This document shows, one piece after another, positions 51,704 to 60,595 of a DNA stretch of 64,000 nt (the stretch's first letter is position 1; each line of letters opens with the position of its first letter). The position numbers and the translations under genes were made by a program. The notes under the pieces are model-generated. The model saw only the letters and a list, made by a program, of their open reading frames with translations, did no database searches and was not told the DNA's origin. The DNA comes from Amycolatopsis sulphurea (GTDB taxonomy: Bacteria > Actinomycetota > Actinomycetes > Mycobacteriales > Pseudonocardiaceae): contig NZ_PDJK01000002.1 in NCBI RefSeq assembly GCF_002564045.1, positions 3,782,001-3,846,000 of the forward strand, read 5' to 3'.

Positions 51704-52825
51704 ATGACGACGTTTCCCCGGCCTTCCGTGCTGCCCTCAGCCGCTCGCTCGATCGCCGCGACGTGCGACCGCTCCCTTGCTTCCGCGGTCGGCAACACCC
51801 CCGTACTCCGGATCGCCGACCCGTGCGAAACCTCCGAAGCAGGGTTCTGGGCCAAACTCGAAGGATTCAACCCCGGCGGCATCAAAGACCGGCCCGCACT
51901 GCACATGGTCGCCGCCGCCCGCGAACGCGGCGAACTCGCCGATGGCGCGCCGATCATCGAGTCGACCAGCGGCACGCTCGGACTCGGCCTCGCGCTCGCG
52001 GGCGGCGTCCACCGGCACCCGGTGACGCTCGTCACCGACCCCGGCATGGAGCCGATCGTGTTGCGGCTGCTGACCGCGTACGGGACCCGGGTGGAGATGG
52101 TCGAGCAGCCACACCCCACCGGCGGCTGGCAGCAGGCTCGGCGCGACCGCGTCCAGCAGCTGCTGGCGGAACATCCTGGGGGTTGGTGCCCCGACCAGTA
52201 CAACAACCCCGACAACGTGAGCGCCTACACCCCGCTGGCCGACGAACTGGCAGCGCAGCTCGGGCACATCGACGTCCTGGTGTGCTCGGTGGGGACGGGC
52301 GGCCATTCCGCCGGGACCTACCGCGCCCTGAAGCGGCACTTCCCCCGGCTGCGGCTGGTCGGCGTCGACACGATCGGCTCGACGATCTTCGGCCAGCCCG
52401 CCACTTCGCGGCTGATGCGCGGGCTCGGGTCGAGCATCCATCCGCGCAACGTCGACTACGACGCTTTCGATGAGGTGCATTGGGTCGCGCCGCGCGAAGC
52501 GGTGTGGACCGCACGCCGGCTCGCGGCGGCTCACCAGGCGAGCGGCGGCTGGAGCGTCGGAGCGGTCGCCCTCGTCGCGGGCTGGCTGGCCCGCACCGAC
52601 GACCCGGACGCCCGGATCGCCGCGGTGTTCCCGGACGGCCCGCAACGCTATTTCGACACCGTCTACAACGACCAGTTCTGCCGCCGGCACGACCTGCTCG
52701 ACGTCCCGCCGCCGCGTGAACCCGACGTACTCGACGACCCACGCGAACGCGTCGTCGAACGCTGGACCCGCTGCCGCAACGTCATCGACCCGGCGACTTT
52801 CGACGCGCAGGGAGCCGGGCGGTGA
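51704..52825 (+). CDS. PLP-dependent cysteine synthase-like enzyme (fold type II)
   Basis: This 373-aa protein has the PLP lysine in LEGFNPGGIKDRPALHMV (~Lys63), IESTSGTLGLGLALAGGVH (phosphate/substrate loop), DQYNNPDNVSAYTPLADE, and VCSVGTGGHSAGTYRALK (the glycine-rich PLP phosphate site). It resembles CysK/SbnA-like synthases that replace a beta-substituent of serine derivatives, but the C-terminal ~80 residues are extended. GAAGGA lies before the ATG. The 4-nt overlap with the MFS gene indicates that its product may be exported. Confidence 0.87.
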   Translation: MTTFPRPSVLPSAARSIAATCDRSLASAVGNTPVLRIADPCETSEAGFWAKLEGFNPGGIKDRPALHMVAAARERGELADGAPIIESTSGTLGLGLALAGGVHRHPVTLVTDPGMEPIVLRLLTAYGTRVEMVEQPHPTGGWQQARRDRVQQLLAEHPGGWCPDQYNNPDNVSAYTPLADELAAQLGHIDVLVCSVGTGGHSAGTYRALKRHFPRLRLVGVDTIGSTIFGQPATSRLMRGLGSSIHPRNVDYDAFDEVHWVAPREAVWTARRLAAAHQASGGWSVGAVALVAGWLARTDDPDARIAAVFPDGPQRYFDTVYNDQFCRRHDLLDVPPPREPDVLDDPRERVVERWTRCRNVIDPATFDAQGAGR

Positions 52826-54072
52826 GCCGGCTCGTCCACAGGTTCCGGTCCTTCGGCCGGCCGAGCCGCCTGCTGATGGTCAACCAGTTCAGCATCAATC
52901 TCGGTTTCTACATGCTGATTCCCTATCTCGCCGGGTATCTCTCCGGCCCGCTCGGCCTGGCCGGCTGGGCGGTCGGGCTGGTCCTGGGCGTCCGGAACAT
53001 CTCCCAGCAGGGAATGTTCCTGCTGGGCGGCACGCTCGCCGACCGGCTCGGGTACAAGCCGCTGATCGTTGCCGGTTGTCTGCTGCGGACCGGCGGTTTC
53101 GCGTTGCTCGGCCTGGTCGATTCGCTGCCCGCCCTGATCGTCGCCTCGGCCGCGACCGGGTTCGCCGGGGCGTTGTTCAACCCGGCTGTGCGGGCCTACC
53201 TGGCCGCCGATTCCGGTGACCGGCGGCTGGAGGCCTTCTCGCTGTTCAACGTGTTCTACCAAGGTGGCATCCTCGCCGGGCCACTGGTCGGGCTGGCGCT
53301 CGGCCTGGTGGATTTCCGGCTGACCTGCTGGATCGCCGCCGTGGTGTTCGCCGTCCTGACCGTCGCCCAGCTGCGCGCCCTCCCGGCGTCTCCGGCGCGT
53401 CCGGACCGCGAAGGGAGTTCGGTGCTCGCCGACTGGCGGGCGATCGCGGGTAATCGGACGTTCGTGGTGTTCTCGCTGATCATGATCGGCTCGTACGTGC
53501 TGTCGTTCCAGACCTATCTCGCGCTCCCGATGGAGGTCCGCCGGATCATCGGGTCCTCGGGGGGCGGGGACGCGCTGGTCGCGGTGCTGTTCCTGGTCTC
53601 CGGCGGGCTGGCGCTCGCCGGGCAGTTCAAGATCACCGCATGGCTCAAGGCGAGATGGAGCGCCGGAACCTGCCTGGCAGCCGGGCTTTCGCTGATGGCC
53701 GCGGCCTTCGTCGCACCCGCCGCCGCGGCTCGCCTCGGGCCGGTCGCCGGCGCCGTGGCGCTGGTGCTCGCCGCGGCCGCGCTGGCGTTGGGAACCGTGG
53801 CGGTGTTCCCGTTCGAGATGGACACGATCGTCCGGCTGTCGGGAGATCGGCTGGTCGCCACCCACTACGGGTTCTACAACACGGTGGTCGGCGTGGGCAT
53901 TCTTGTGGGAAATCTGGCCACCGGCACGGTGTTCGACCTCGCCCGCGCGGCGGGCTTGCCGGAGTTGCCGTGGCTCGGCCTGCTGGTGATCGGCGTGCTG
54001 TGCGCGGCCGGCCTGCGGTGGCTCGATCGAGGCCGCCGGTTGGACCGCCGGCCTGATTACGCGACAGCCTGA
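52822..54072 (+). CDS. MFS transporter, co-translated with the PLP enzyme
   Basis: This 416-aa, 12-helix exporter has motif A-like GGTLADRLGYKPLIVAG and FVLGVRNISQQG-type helix 2; the motif LFNPAVRAYLAADS in helix 5 and YQGGILAGPLVGLALG also fit the MFS drug/metabolite exporter group. It starts on GTG within the upstream stop. Pairing with the PLP enzyme suggests export of an amino acid-derived product. A 12-bp hairpin follows its stop. Confidence 0.88.
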   Translation: MSRLVHRFRSFGRPSRLLMVNQFSINLGFYMLIPYLAGYLSGPLGLAGWAVGLVLGVRNISQQGMFLLGGTLADRLGYKPLIVAGCLLRTGGFALLGLVDSLPALIVASAATGFAGALFNPAVRAYLAADSGDRRLEAFSLFNVFYQGGILAGPLVGLALGLVDFRLTCWIAAVVFAVLTVAQLRALPASPARPDREGSSVLADWRAIAGNRTFVVFSLIMIGSYVLSFQTYLALPMEVRRIIGSSGGGDALVAVLFLVSGGLALAGQFKITAWLKARWSAGTCLAAGLSLMAAAFVAPAAAARLGPVAGAVALVLAAAALALGTVAVFPFEMDTIVRLSGDRLVATHYGFYNTVVGVGILVGNLATGTVFDLARAAGLPELPWLGLLVIGVLCAAGLRWLDRGRRLDRRPDYATA

Positions 54073-54084
54073 TCGAACCGGATC

Positions 54085-54115
54085 GGGGTGACGTCGCACC
54101 CGGCGACGTCACCCC
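54085..54115 (+). terminator. Strong hairpin after the MFS gene
   Basis: GGGGTGACGTCG (54085-54096) pairs perfectly with CGACGTCACCCC (54104-54115) around a 7-nt loop, 13 nt after the stop. There is no T-run, but stability suggests a terminator; it also lies at the end of the convergent remnant. Confidence 0.6.
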
Positions 54116-54124
54116 GGTCACGGC

Positions 54125-54205
54125 TCAGGCCACCTTGATGACGACTTTGCCCGAGGCGTGACCGTTTTCGACGGTGGCAAGGGCGGCCGGGGCGATCCCG
54201 TACCC
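54125..54205 (-). pseudogene. 3' remnant of a zinc-type alcohol dehydrogenase/quinone oxidoreductase
   Basis: The minus frame ending at 54125 reads APAALATVENGHASGKVVIKVA, the conserved C-terminal end of medium-chain NADP-dependent oxidoreductases. Upstream of ~54205 similarity vanishes and the frame enters unrelated DNA before the OppF stop at 54328. Only ~25 residues remain. Confidence 0.7.
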
Positions 54206-54327
54206 GCCGCACTGGACCAGAACCCTCGCCGAGCTTCTCGACAGTGCGACGAACGCGGTCGTCGGCCAGGTACCGCCGGTCACACCGGGTCAGGCGCCGA
54301 TCCGCATCTTGGTGCGCCCAGGCCCGC

Positions 54328-55353
54328 TCAACCCTCGCGAGGCTCCTCCTCGAAGAAGTGACAGGCAACCAGTTGGCCGCGCGGACCGGGGCGCGGTAGC
54401 GGAACCTCCGTCACGCACCGGTCCCGTCCGTTCCGGAGGGCGCACCGGGCCTGATACGGGCAGCCCGCCTCCGGCGGGGCGACGACCGTCTCCTTCGTGG
54501 ATCGCCCGGACAGCGGCCGGCGCTGCGTCGGATCGGGGAGGGGAGTGGCCGACACGAGTTCGCGGCTGTAGGGATGCAGCGGCGATCCGAAGATCTCCGC
54601 ACTCGGACCGGTTTCCACGATCCGGCCCCCGAACAGCACGGCGATACGATCGCAAAAGTACTCGGCCACCACCAGGTCGTGGACAATGAACAGGTAGGTC
54701 AGGCCAATGCGCTCGCGCAGCTCCGTCAGGAGATTCAGGACCTGAGCCTGGATCGACACGTCGAGCGAGGAGATCGGTTCGTCGAGGACGATGAGCTTGG
54801 GGTCCAGCGCCAAAGCACGCGCGATGGCAATGCGCTGCCGTTGACCTCCGGAGAGCGCGCTCGGCTTTCGATCACCCTGCTCCGAGGTAAGGCCGACCAG
54901 TTCCAGTAGCTCGTCGACCCTTTCGCGCCGCTCCTGCTGGGAGCCGATCCGGTTGATGTCCAGCGGCTCCCGGATGAGCGCTCGTACGGTCATCCGCGGA
55001 TCCAGCGAGGCATACGGGTCTTGAAATACCATCTGCATCCCGGCGCGCAACCGGCGAAGCGGCCTGCCGCGCTGCCGAAGCCAGGACACCCCATCGAACT
55101 CGACCTCTCCGGATGCCGAGGACAGGTGCATCAATGCGCGGGCGATACTGGACTTGCCGGATCCCGACTCGCCGACGAGCCCGAACGCCTCGCCCGAGCC
55201 GATCGAGAAATCGACGTCATGGACGACATTCACGTGGTTGCGACGACTCGCGGAGTACGTAACGGTCAGTCCGCGAACGTCCAGCAGGGCGTTGGATTCG
55301 CGAGCTTCCTCGGCTGCGCCGGCCGCCGATCGGCCGGCATTTCCCATCCTCAT
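54328..55353 (-). CDS. ABC importer ATPase, OppF/DppF type
   Basis: This 341-aa ATPase has Walker A GLVGESGSGKSSIAR (~60-74), Q-loop MVFQDPYASLDPRM, signature LSGGQRQRIAIARAL, Walker B LIVLDEPISSLDVS and the switch His in FIVHDL. The C-terminal CPYQARCALRNGRDRC is the four-Cys oligopeptide-ABC motif (binds an Fe-S cluster in some homologues). It overlaps the OppD gene by 4 nt and is the last gene of the operon. Confidence 0.93.
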   Translation of the reverse strand: MRMGNAGRSAAGAAEEARESNALLDVRGLTVTYSASRRNHVNVVHDVDFSIGSGEAFGLVGESGSGKSSIARALMHLSSASGEVEFDGVSWLRQRGRPLRRLRAGMQMVFQDPYASLDPRMTVRALIREPLDINRIGSQQERRERVDELLELVGLTSEQGDRKPSALSGGQRQRIAIARALALDPKLIVLDEPISSLDVSIQAQVLNLLTELRERIGLTYLFIVHDLVVAEYFCDRIAVLFGGRIVETGPSAEIFGSPLHPYSRELVSATPLPDPTQRRPLSGRSTKETVVAPPEAGCPYQARCALRNGRDRCVTEVPLPRPGPRGQLVACHFFEEEPREG

Positions 55354-56375
55354 GGGGTGTTCCCCCGTTCAGTTCGACGATCCACTACTCGCTGCCGGCT
55401 GAAATGACACGCCGCGCCTCCGGAATAGCCCACGTCCGACAGTTCGATGAGCTGCGGATCCAGGGCCGTGCAAGGTTCGCCGCGCTGTGGGCACCGCGCG
55501 GCGAACGCGCAGCCGGCCGGTAGTTGATGCAGTGGCGGTGGTGTGCCCGGGATCGACGGCAATCGTCCTTCCGGCAACCGGTCCGGATGGAGAACCGCCT
55601 TCAGCAGTGCCTCGGTGTACGGGTGAGCCTGGTGGGCGAAGAGTGCCCTGCTCTCGGCCTCCTCGACAATGCGGCCCGCGTACATCACCATGACCCGGTC
55701 ACAGAATTGTGCTACGACGCCCATGTTGTGGGTGACCAGCAGAACTGCCGTATCGTGCGAGTCGGCCAGCCGCTGAAGCAGGTCCAGCACCTGCGCCTGG
55801 GTCGTGACATCCAATGCGGTCGTCGGCTCGTCGGCGATGATCAGCTCCGGCTCGTTCGCGATCGCCATCGCGATGAGCACCCGCTGCCGCATGCCGCCGG
55901 AGTACTGCATGGGGTAACTGTTGAGCCGGTGCTCCGCGTCCGGAACCTCGACCGCCCGGAGCAGTTCGACAATCCTGGCCCGCAGCGCTGCTCGGCTGAT
56001 TCTCCGGTTGTGCCGCCGGATCGCCTCACCCATCTGCCCGCCGATCGTCCACACGGGATCGAGCGCGGCCATGGGGTCTTGGTACACCAAGGATATGTTC
56101 GCGCCGCGAACTCGGCTCATCTGCCGTTCGTCCTGCTGGTCGATCACTTGGCCGTTGATGGCGATCGTGCCACCGCTCACCTGCCCGGCCGGCCCGATCA
56201 GGCCCATGATCGACAGGGCGAGCGCGGACTTCCCGGAGCCGGATTCCCCGACCAGACCGACCTTTTCCCCTTTCTTGATCTTCAGGTCCACGCCGCGGAC
56301 GGCGTGCACGCAGCCGGGGCCGGAGCCGAACTGGGTCCGGAGATCGTTGACTTCGAGTACGAGCTGCTCATTCAT
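55350..56375 (-). CDS. ABC importer ATPase, OppD/DppD type
   Basis: This 341-aa ATPase has Walker A GLVGESGSGKSALALS, Q-loop LVYQDPMAALDPV, signature YSGGMRQRVLIAMAI, Walker B LIIADEPTTALDVT and the His in LLVTHNMGVV. The C-terminal CAFAARCPQRGEPC Cys motif matches OppD. The ATG 56375 overlaps the permease stop (ATGA). It pairs with the next ATPase to drive import. Confidence 0.93.
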   Translation of the reverse strand: MNEQLVLEVNDLRTQFGSGPGCVHAVRGVDLKIKKGEKVGLVGESGSGKSALALSIMGLIGPAGQVSGGTIAINGQVIDQQDERQMSRVRGANISLVYQDPMAALDPVWTIGGQMGEAIRRHNRRISRAALRARIVELLRAVEVPDAEHRLNSYPMQYSGGMRQRVLIAMAIANEPELIIADEPTTALDVTTQAQVLDLLQRLADSHDTAVLLVTHNMGVVAQFCDRVMVMYAGRIVEEAESRALFAHQAHPYTEALLKAVLHPDRLPEGRLPSIPGTPPPLHQLPAGCAFAARCPQRGEPCTALDPQLIELSDVGYSGGAACHFSRQRVVDRRTERGNTP

Positions 56376-57394
56376 GCGAGGACCTTCGACTTCAGGCGAA
56401 CCCGGGGATCGACCAGGCGATAGAGGATGTCCACGCACGCGTTGATGACCACGTAGCCCACCGCGCCGAGCTGGATGAATGCCTGCACGACCGCAAAGTC
56501 CTGCCCTTGGATTGACTGCACGATAAGTTGCCCGATGCCGGGCCAGGAGAAGATCGATTCCACCAGGACGCTACCCACCAGCAGTTCACCCAGGATGAGC
56601 CCGCTCGCGGTCAGGGTGGGAAGAAAGGCGTTCGGCAGCGCGTGCTTCCGGAATGCCGACCACGGCGAGATGCCCTTTCCCCGGACGACCGTCAGGAAGG
56701 GGTCGTCTCGGACTCCCAGGAGACTGCTGCGCAGGAGGCGGAAAAGAGCCGCCGACGCCGGAAACGCCAGGACCGCGGCCGGCAGGATGAGATGCCAGCA
56801 GGCATCGGCGAACGTCGAAAACCTGAGCGTCAGCAGCGAATCGACCGAGTACAGGCCGGTGATCGAGGGTGGCGGCTCGCTGCCTGGGCCGAGGCGCCCT
56901 TCGGGGCCGGGAAACAGGTGCAGAGCCTGCCAGAAGATGATCAGTGCGATGAGGCTCGTCCAGAACGGCGGCGCTCCGGTGCCGACGAAGGACCATGCCA
57001 TGGCGCCTCGGTCGACCGCGCGGCGTCGCCGGTAGGTCGAGATCAAGGCCAGGATCAACGCACCGCCGAAAGCGAATACGAAGGCAGTGAGCCCCAGCTC
57101 CACAGTCGGCATGACACGTTCCGAAAGGAGCGTGCGTACGGGAAGGCCGCTCGTATAGGAATAACCCCAATCTCCGGTGAAGAAGTCGTGCAGGTAGAGG
57201 ACGAACCGTTCGAGGAGCGGTTTGTCCAAGCCCATGGACTGGCGCAGCGAGTCGACCGCGTCCGGTGGTGCCAGGGGGCCGAGAATCACCCGAGCCGGAT
57301 CCCCGGGTATCGCGCGGAGAAGAACGAAGCAGAGCAGCGACGTGAGCAGAACAGTTGCCGCGGCGCCCAGTACTCGTCGTATGACTGCGTACAT
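56372..57394 (-). CDS. ABC importer permease, DppB/OppB type
   Basis: This 340-aa membrane protein has the N-terminal helix VIRRVLGAAATVLLTSLLCFVLLRAIPGDPA, the conserved MGLDKPLLERFVLYLHDFFTGDWGYSY stretch, five further helices and the EAA loop VRGKGISPWSAFRKHALPNAFLPTLT. ATG 57394 lies 2 nt after the preceding permease stop. It forms the pore with the DppC-type partner. Confidence 0.93.
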   Translation of the reverse strand: MYAVIRRVLGAAATVLLTSLLCFVLLRAIPGDPARVILGPLAPPDAVDSLRQSMGLDKPLLERFVLYLHDFFTGDWGYSYTSGLPVRTLLSERVMPTVELGLTAFVFAFGGALILALISTYRRRRAVDRGAMAWSFVGTGAPPFWTSLIALIIFWQALHLFPGPEGRLGPGSEPPPSITGLYSVDSLLTLRFSTFADACWHLILPAAVLAFPASAALFRLLRSSLLGVRDDPFLTVVRGKGISPWSAFRKHALPNAFLPTLTASGLILGELLVGSVLVESIFSWPGIGQLIVQSIQGQDFAVVQAFIQLGAVGYVVINACVDILYRLVDPRVRLKSKVLA

Positions 57395-57396
57395 CC

Positions 57397-58332
57397 TCAA
57401 CCACCCGCCCGTTCGCCAGGTCGGCTGAAAGCTTCTCGTCCGTTGTCGGCGATGATCGCGGCCGCGGCGGTGACCGCCAGGACGCCGAGGCCCGGGAACG
57501 TACTGATCCACCATTGCCCGCCGAGGGCGTATTCGAGTCCTTCGGTGATCATCGATCCCCAGTCGGCTGTGGGCACCTGGACCCCGAGCCCGAGAAACCC
57601 GAGGCCCGCCATCGCCAGGATCCCGTACGAGAAGACCCCGGCGGCCTGGGTCAGGACGGTGGGCACCAGGTGCGGCAGGATGTGGCGGCGAACAACACGC
57701 ACCGGCGACGCACCCATCGTGACGGCCGCATAGACGAACTGTTGCGATCTGATTCTGAGGACCTCACTCCGGACAATTCTGGCGTACCACGGAATCGAGA
57801 TGAGGACGATTCCCCACGTGGCCGTGGCGGCTCCGGGGCCGAGGCCGACCGTCACCGCCATGGCGAGGACCAGTGGCGGGAATGCGAGGATCGCATCCAT
57901 TCCGCGCATCAGCACGGCGTCGACCGCGCCGCCGCGGATTCCTCCGATGATCCCGATCGTGCCGCCGATGATCGCGCCGACGACCGCGACGGTGAGGCCG
58001 ATGAGAAGTGAGACGCGGGCGCCTGCATTGAAGCGCGCCAGCACGTCCCGCCCGTTCCCGTCCGTGCCCATGGGGTGGGCAGGAGACGGCGGGGCCAGAG
58101 CATGGCTCAGGTCCACCGCCGTCGGACTCACTCGCCAGAAGAGTGGTAGCACCAAGGCCATCACCAAGAGGACCACCAGCAGGCCAAGCCCGACGAGCAT
58201 GCCTCCCCCCACCCTCGGCCGTCGGCCCGGCCTGCCGGCGAGCGGTCCCCGAAGGCGCGGACCGGGCCGGCCAGGTCGAGGAGCCTGGTCCGCGCCGGCC
58301 TGCGCGATCGCGCGCTCCGCTGTGCCCGCCAT
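57397..58332 (-). CDS. ABC importer permease, DppC/OppC type
   Basis: This 311-aa membrane protein has a Pro/Arg/Gly-rich cytoplasmic N-terminus (~1-40), helix 1 (MLVGLGLLVVLLVMALVLPL), the HPMGTDGNGRDVLARFNAGARVSLLIG block characteristic of DppC and the EAA loop AAVTMGASPVRVVRRHILPHLVP. ATG 58332 is chosen, with GGAAGGG 11 nt upstream; a TTG at 58341 is possible. It lies 21 nt after the binding-protein stop. Confidence 0.93.
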   Translation of the reverse strand: MAGTAERAIAQAGADQAPRPGRPGPRLRGPLAGRPGRRPRVGGGMLVGLGLLVVLLVMALVLPLFWRVSPTAVDLSHALAPPSPAHPMGTDGNGRDVLARFNAGARVSLLIGLTVAVVGAIIGGTIGIIGGIRGGAVDAVLMRGMDAILAFPPLVLAMAVTVGLGPGAATATWGIVLISIPWYARIVRSEVLRIRSQQFVYAAVTMGASPVRVVRRHILPHLVPTVLTQAAGVFSYGILAMAGLGFLGLGVQVPTADWGSMITEGLEYALGGQWWISTFPGLGVLAVTAAAAIIADNGREAFSRPGERAGG

Positions 58333-58353
58333 TTCACGCAATCCCTTCCGTGG

Positions 58354-59946
58354 CTATGCCCACGTCATGAAGTCCATTACCACGGAGTAAAAGTAGTTCT
58401 TCACGCGTTTGCCCAGAACGACGACCGCCTGGTCCTGATAGGCGGAGGCGAACGGCGCTTCGTCGTTGACGAGGGTCACGATCTGGTTCAGCAGTTGCTG
58501 CCGCTTGGCCAGGTCGGTCTCCGCCGCCGCCGCAACGGCGAGCTGGTCGGCCTCCTTGATGCACAGATTCGTCGTGTTGGACGGAGATCCGCACTTCAAG
58601 TCGTCGGCGTAGTCGTAGATGGCGGAGTAGACGAACCCGCCGTTGTTGCGCACGAATGTCGGGTATCGGCGCGCGCCGAGGGATGCGACGATATCGGCGG
58701 CAGAGAGCTTGACAACCTCGACATTCACGCCGAGCGGTTTCCACTCGTTCTGCACGATCGTCGCGATCTGCGTATCGGTCGAGTTGTCATTCTGCACTGC
58801 CATCTGGACCGTGACCGGAAGTTTTACGCCGGACTCCTTCAGTAGGGCCGCCGCCTTGTCCATGTCTTTTTTCCTGGGCTGTGCGAGGGAGGTATCGAAA
58901 TCCGGAATGGTCGTGGCCCAGGGTCCGAAGAGCAGGCTCCCGTACCCCTTGTTCACCTGAGCGCGGATACCCTCGTAGTCGATCGCGTACGTCAGTGCAG
59001 TGCGGAACTTCTTGTTGTCGAAGGGGGCTGTGGTGGTCACGAAGCCGATCCGCTTCGTCGTGTCGGTATCGAAGGCCGCGACCCGGAGGTTGGGATCACC
59101 CTTCAGGCTTGTCGCCGAAGTCTTGCTCATCCCGATGGTGACGTCGGCCTGTCCATTGCGGGCCTGCAGTGCGAGGGTGACGTCCGACGAGGTGAAGTTC
59201 AGGTTGATCTTGCCGACCTTCGGCGCGTCGCCGAAGAACTTCGGGTTTCGTACCGCAACGGCACCCCGGCCGGCTGTGTAGCTTTCGAGCGTGAACGGAC
59301 CGCCGCCGCCGGCGATATGGGTCGTCATCCACTTGTTGGGCGAGCCCTTGGTGTCCCCGCCATTGTGCGCGACGATCTTACTGTCGACGATGCTCGACCA
59401 GGGCGAGGCCAGAATGGACAGGAGCGGCGGATACGGCCGGGAGATGTTCAGGACGAGTGTGTCGTCGGCCGGCGCCTCGATCGACTTGTAGAATCCGTCC
59501 TGGTCGCCGGTCAGAATGACTTTTCCGGTGCCGCCGGCGGCGAGGACCCGTTCGAGGCTGGCCTTCACCGCGGCCGCGGTGATCGGGGACCCGTCGCTGA
59601 AGTTGGCCTTGGTCAGCTTGAATGTGTAGGTCTTGCCGTCGGGACTGATCACCCACGATTTCGCCAGGTAGGGGGTCACCTTGACCGGATCGAACTGAGT
59701 CGTCCCCTCGGGCCCCGGCTTCGCGCCGAAACTCGTCAACCTGACGTAGAAGTTCTGCAGCAATCCGAGACTCGACGCGTCGTATCCGAACGCGGGGTCG
59801 AGGGTCGTCGCGGGCTGGCCCACGTTGACCGTCAAGGCGTCGGTGGATCTACCGCTGGTGGTACTACCGCTAGAGCACGCTGCCATCGAGGTGACAACAC
59901 AGGTTCCTGCCGCCAGCAAGGCGGCGACCCTGGTCAGTGTTCGCAT
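58354..59946 (-). CDS. ABC importer substrate-binding lipoprotein, family 5
   Basis: This 530-aa lipoprotein has a signal peptide ending in SMAAC (lipidated Cys24). The two-lobe family 5 fold shows TLDPAFGYDASSLGLLQNFYV, YLAKSWVISPDGKTYTFKL, NFSDGSPITAAAVKASLERVL and RTALTYAIDYEGI. Family 5 proteins bind oligopeptides, nickel complexes or sugars; the ligand is not predictable here. It is the first gene of the five-gene operon, so its promoter lies in 59947-60055, next to the left arm of the inverted duplication. Confidence 0.92.
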   Translation of the reverse strand: MRTLTRVAALLAAGTCVVTSMAACSSGSTTSGRSTDALTVNVGQPATTLDPAFGYDASSLGLLQNFYVRLTSFGAKPGPEGTTQFDPVKVTPYLAKSWVISPDGKTYTFKLTKANFSDGSPITAAAVKASLERVLAAGGTGKVILTGDQDGFYKSIEAPADDTLVLNISRPYPPLLSILASPWSSIVDSKIVAHNGGDTKGSPNKWMTTHIAGGGGPFTLESYTAGRGAVAVRNPKFFGDAPKVGKINLNFTSSDVTLALQARNGQADVTIGMSKTSATSLKGDPNLRVAAFDTDTTKRIGFVTTTAPFDNKKFRTALTYAIDYEGIRAQVNKGYGSLLFGPWATTIPDFDTSLAQPRKKDMDKAAALLKESGVKLPVTVQMAVQNDNSTDTQIATIVQNEWKPLGVNVEVVKLSAADIVASLGARRYPTFVRNNGGFVYSAIYDYADDLKCGSPSNTTNLCIKEADQLAVAAAAETDLAKRQQLLNQIVTLVNDEAPFASAYQDQAVVVLGKRVKNYFYSVVMDFMTWA

Positions 59947-60075
59947 GGCTACTCCGATCTACCCGTCTGCCATAGACGTTCTTGTAGAGGTACTGCTGGG
60001 ATGACGTGCTTGGCGAAGCGTGCGTACTGGTCGTCAGCCGTCTTGTCGGGTGGTGTGTGCCGGATATCGGGTGGG

Positions 60076-60399
60076 TCATGCGGTGGCGTCCTTGACGAGT
60101 TTCTGGAGTTTGGGCATGACGGTGTTGATGAGGGTGCGGATGTTGCCGTGGTAGGTGTCGCGTTGGCGTGCCCAGTCGTGCTCGTCGCCGTCGGTGGTCA
60201 CGCATTCGTAGAAGGTCGCGTAGCGGAAACGTGATCCTTCGGGGGTGGGGGTGAGGGAGAAGTCGACGACGGCGAGCGCCGGGTCGCCCGGTGCGGGTGC
60301 CTCGCGCACGAGCTTCCAGACGATCCGCTTCCCCGGCTCCAGCAACGCCGTGCGCGCGAAGACCGGGCGACCAACGGCAAAATCAGATGAAGCGGACAC
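60076..60399 (-). pseudogene. Internally deleted duplicate of the SRPBCC gene (107 aa)
   Basis: The frame is identical to the 168-aa copy at 61591-62097 at residues 1-12 and from FARTALLE onward, but 61 residues are missing exactly in frame between GRPV and FARTA. The removed part covers the first strands and helices of the SRPBCC cup, so the ligand pocket is probably lost. Start, ribosome site and promoter sequences are preserved, so it may still be expressed. Confidence 0.8.
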
Positions 60400-60406
60400 A
60401 GGCCCC

Positions 60407-60461
60407 TCCTAGAATGAAGGAAGTTCACTTGAGGTTCGCCATGAGTGAATCTGGTTCATTC
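60407..60461. promoter_or_regulatory. Operator-like sites of the left arm
   Basis: AAGTTCACTT (60421-60430, perfect palindrome) and TGAATCTGGTTCATTC (60446-60461) precede the truncated SRPBCC copy. They are inverted counterparts of the sites at 61530-61570 and may bind the RpiR protein. Confidence 0.6.
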
Positions 60462-60595
60462 TTAGCCCGCGGTGAACCCTCTGTCAACTGCGCGGGGTGC
60501 CTGCGCTGAAGGTGAAGCTCAGTTGATGTTTTGGCCGGCTCTCCGTGCCCGTGCGGAGGCCCGGTGCCGGCCGGCGCAGACGATCTCGATGCGCT

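Larger units (their letters stand above)
60056..60465. repeat. Left arm of an inverted duplication
   Basis: Read on the minus strand, this stretch matches 61526-62118: the promoter/operator region, the SRPBCC gene (with a 183-bp deletion) and the first ~25 nt of the ALDH gene. The match ends at ~60056, after GACCCACCCGATATCCGGCA. The arms flank the RpiR gene and its spacers. Confidence 0.85.

Noticed and set aside
60076..60399. Independent functional paralogue of the SRPBCC gene
   Set aside because: Identity outside a precise 183-bp deletion shows a recent duplicate with part of the fold missing; treated as a decayed copy.
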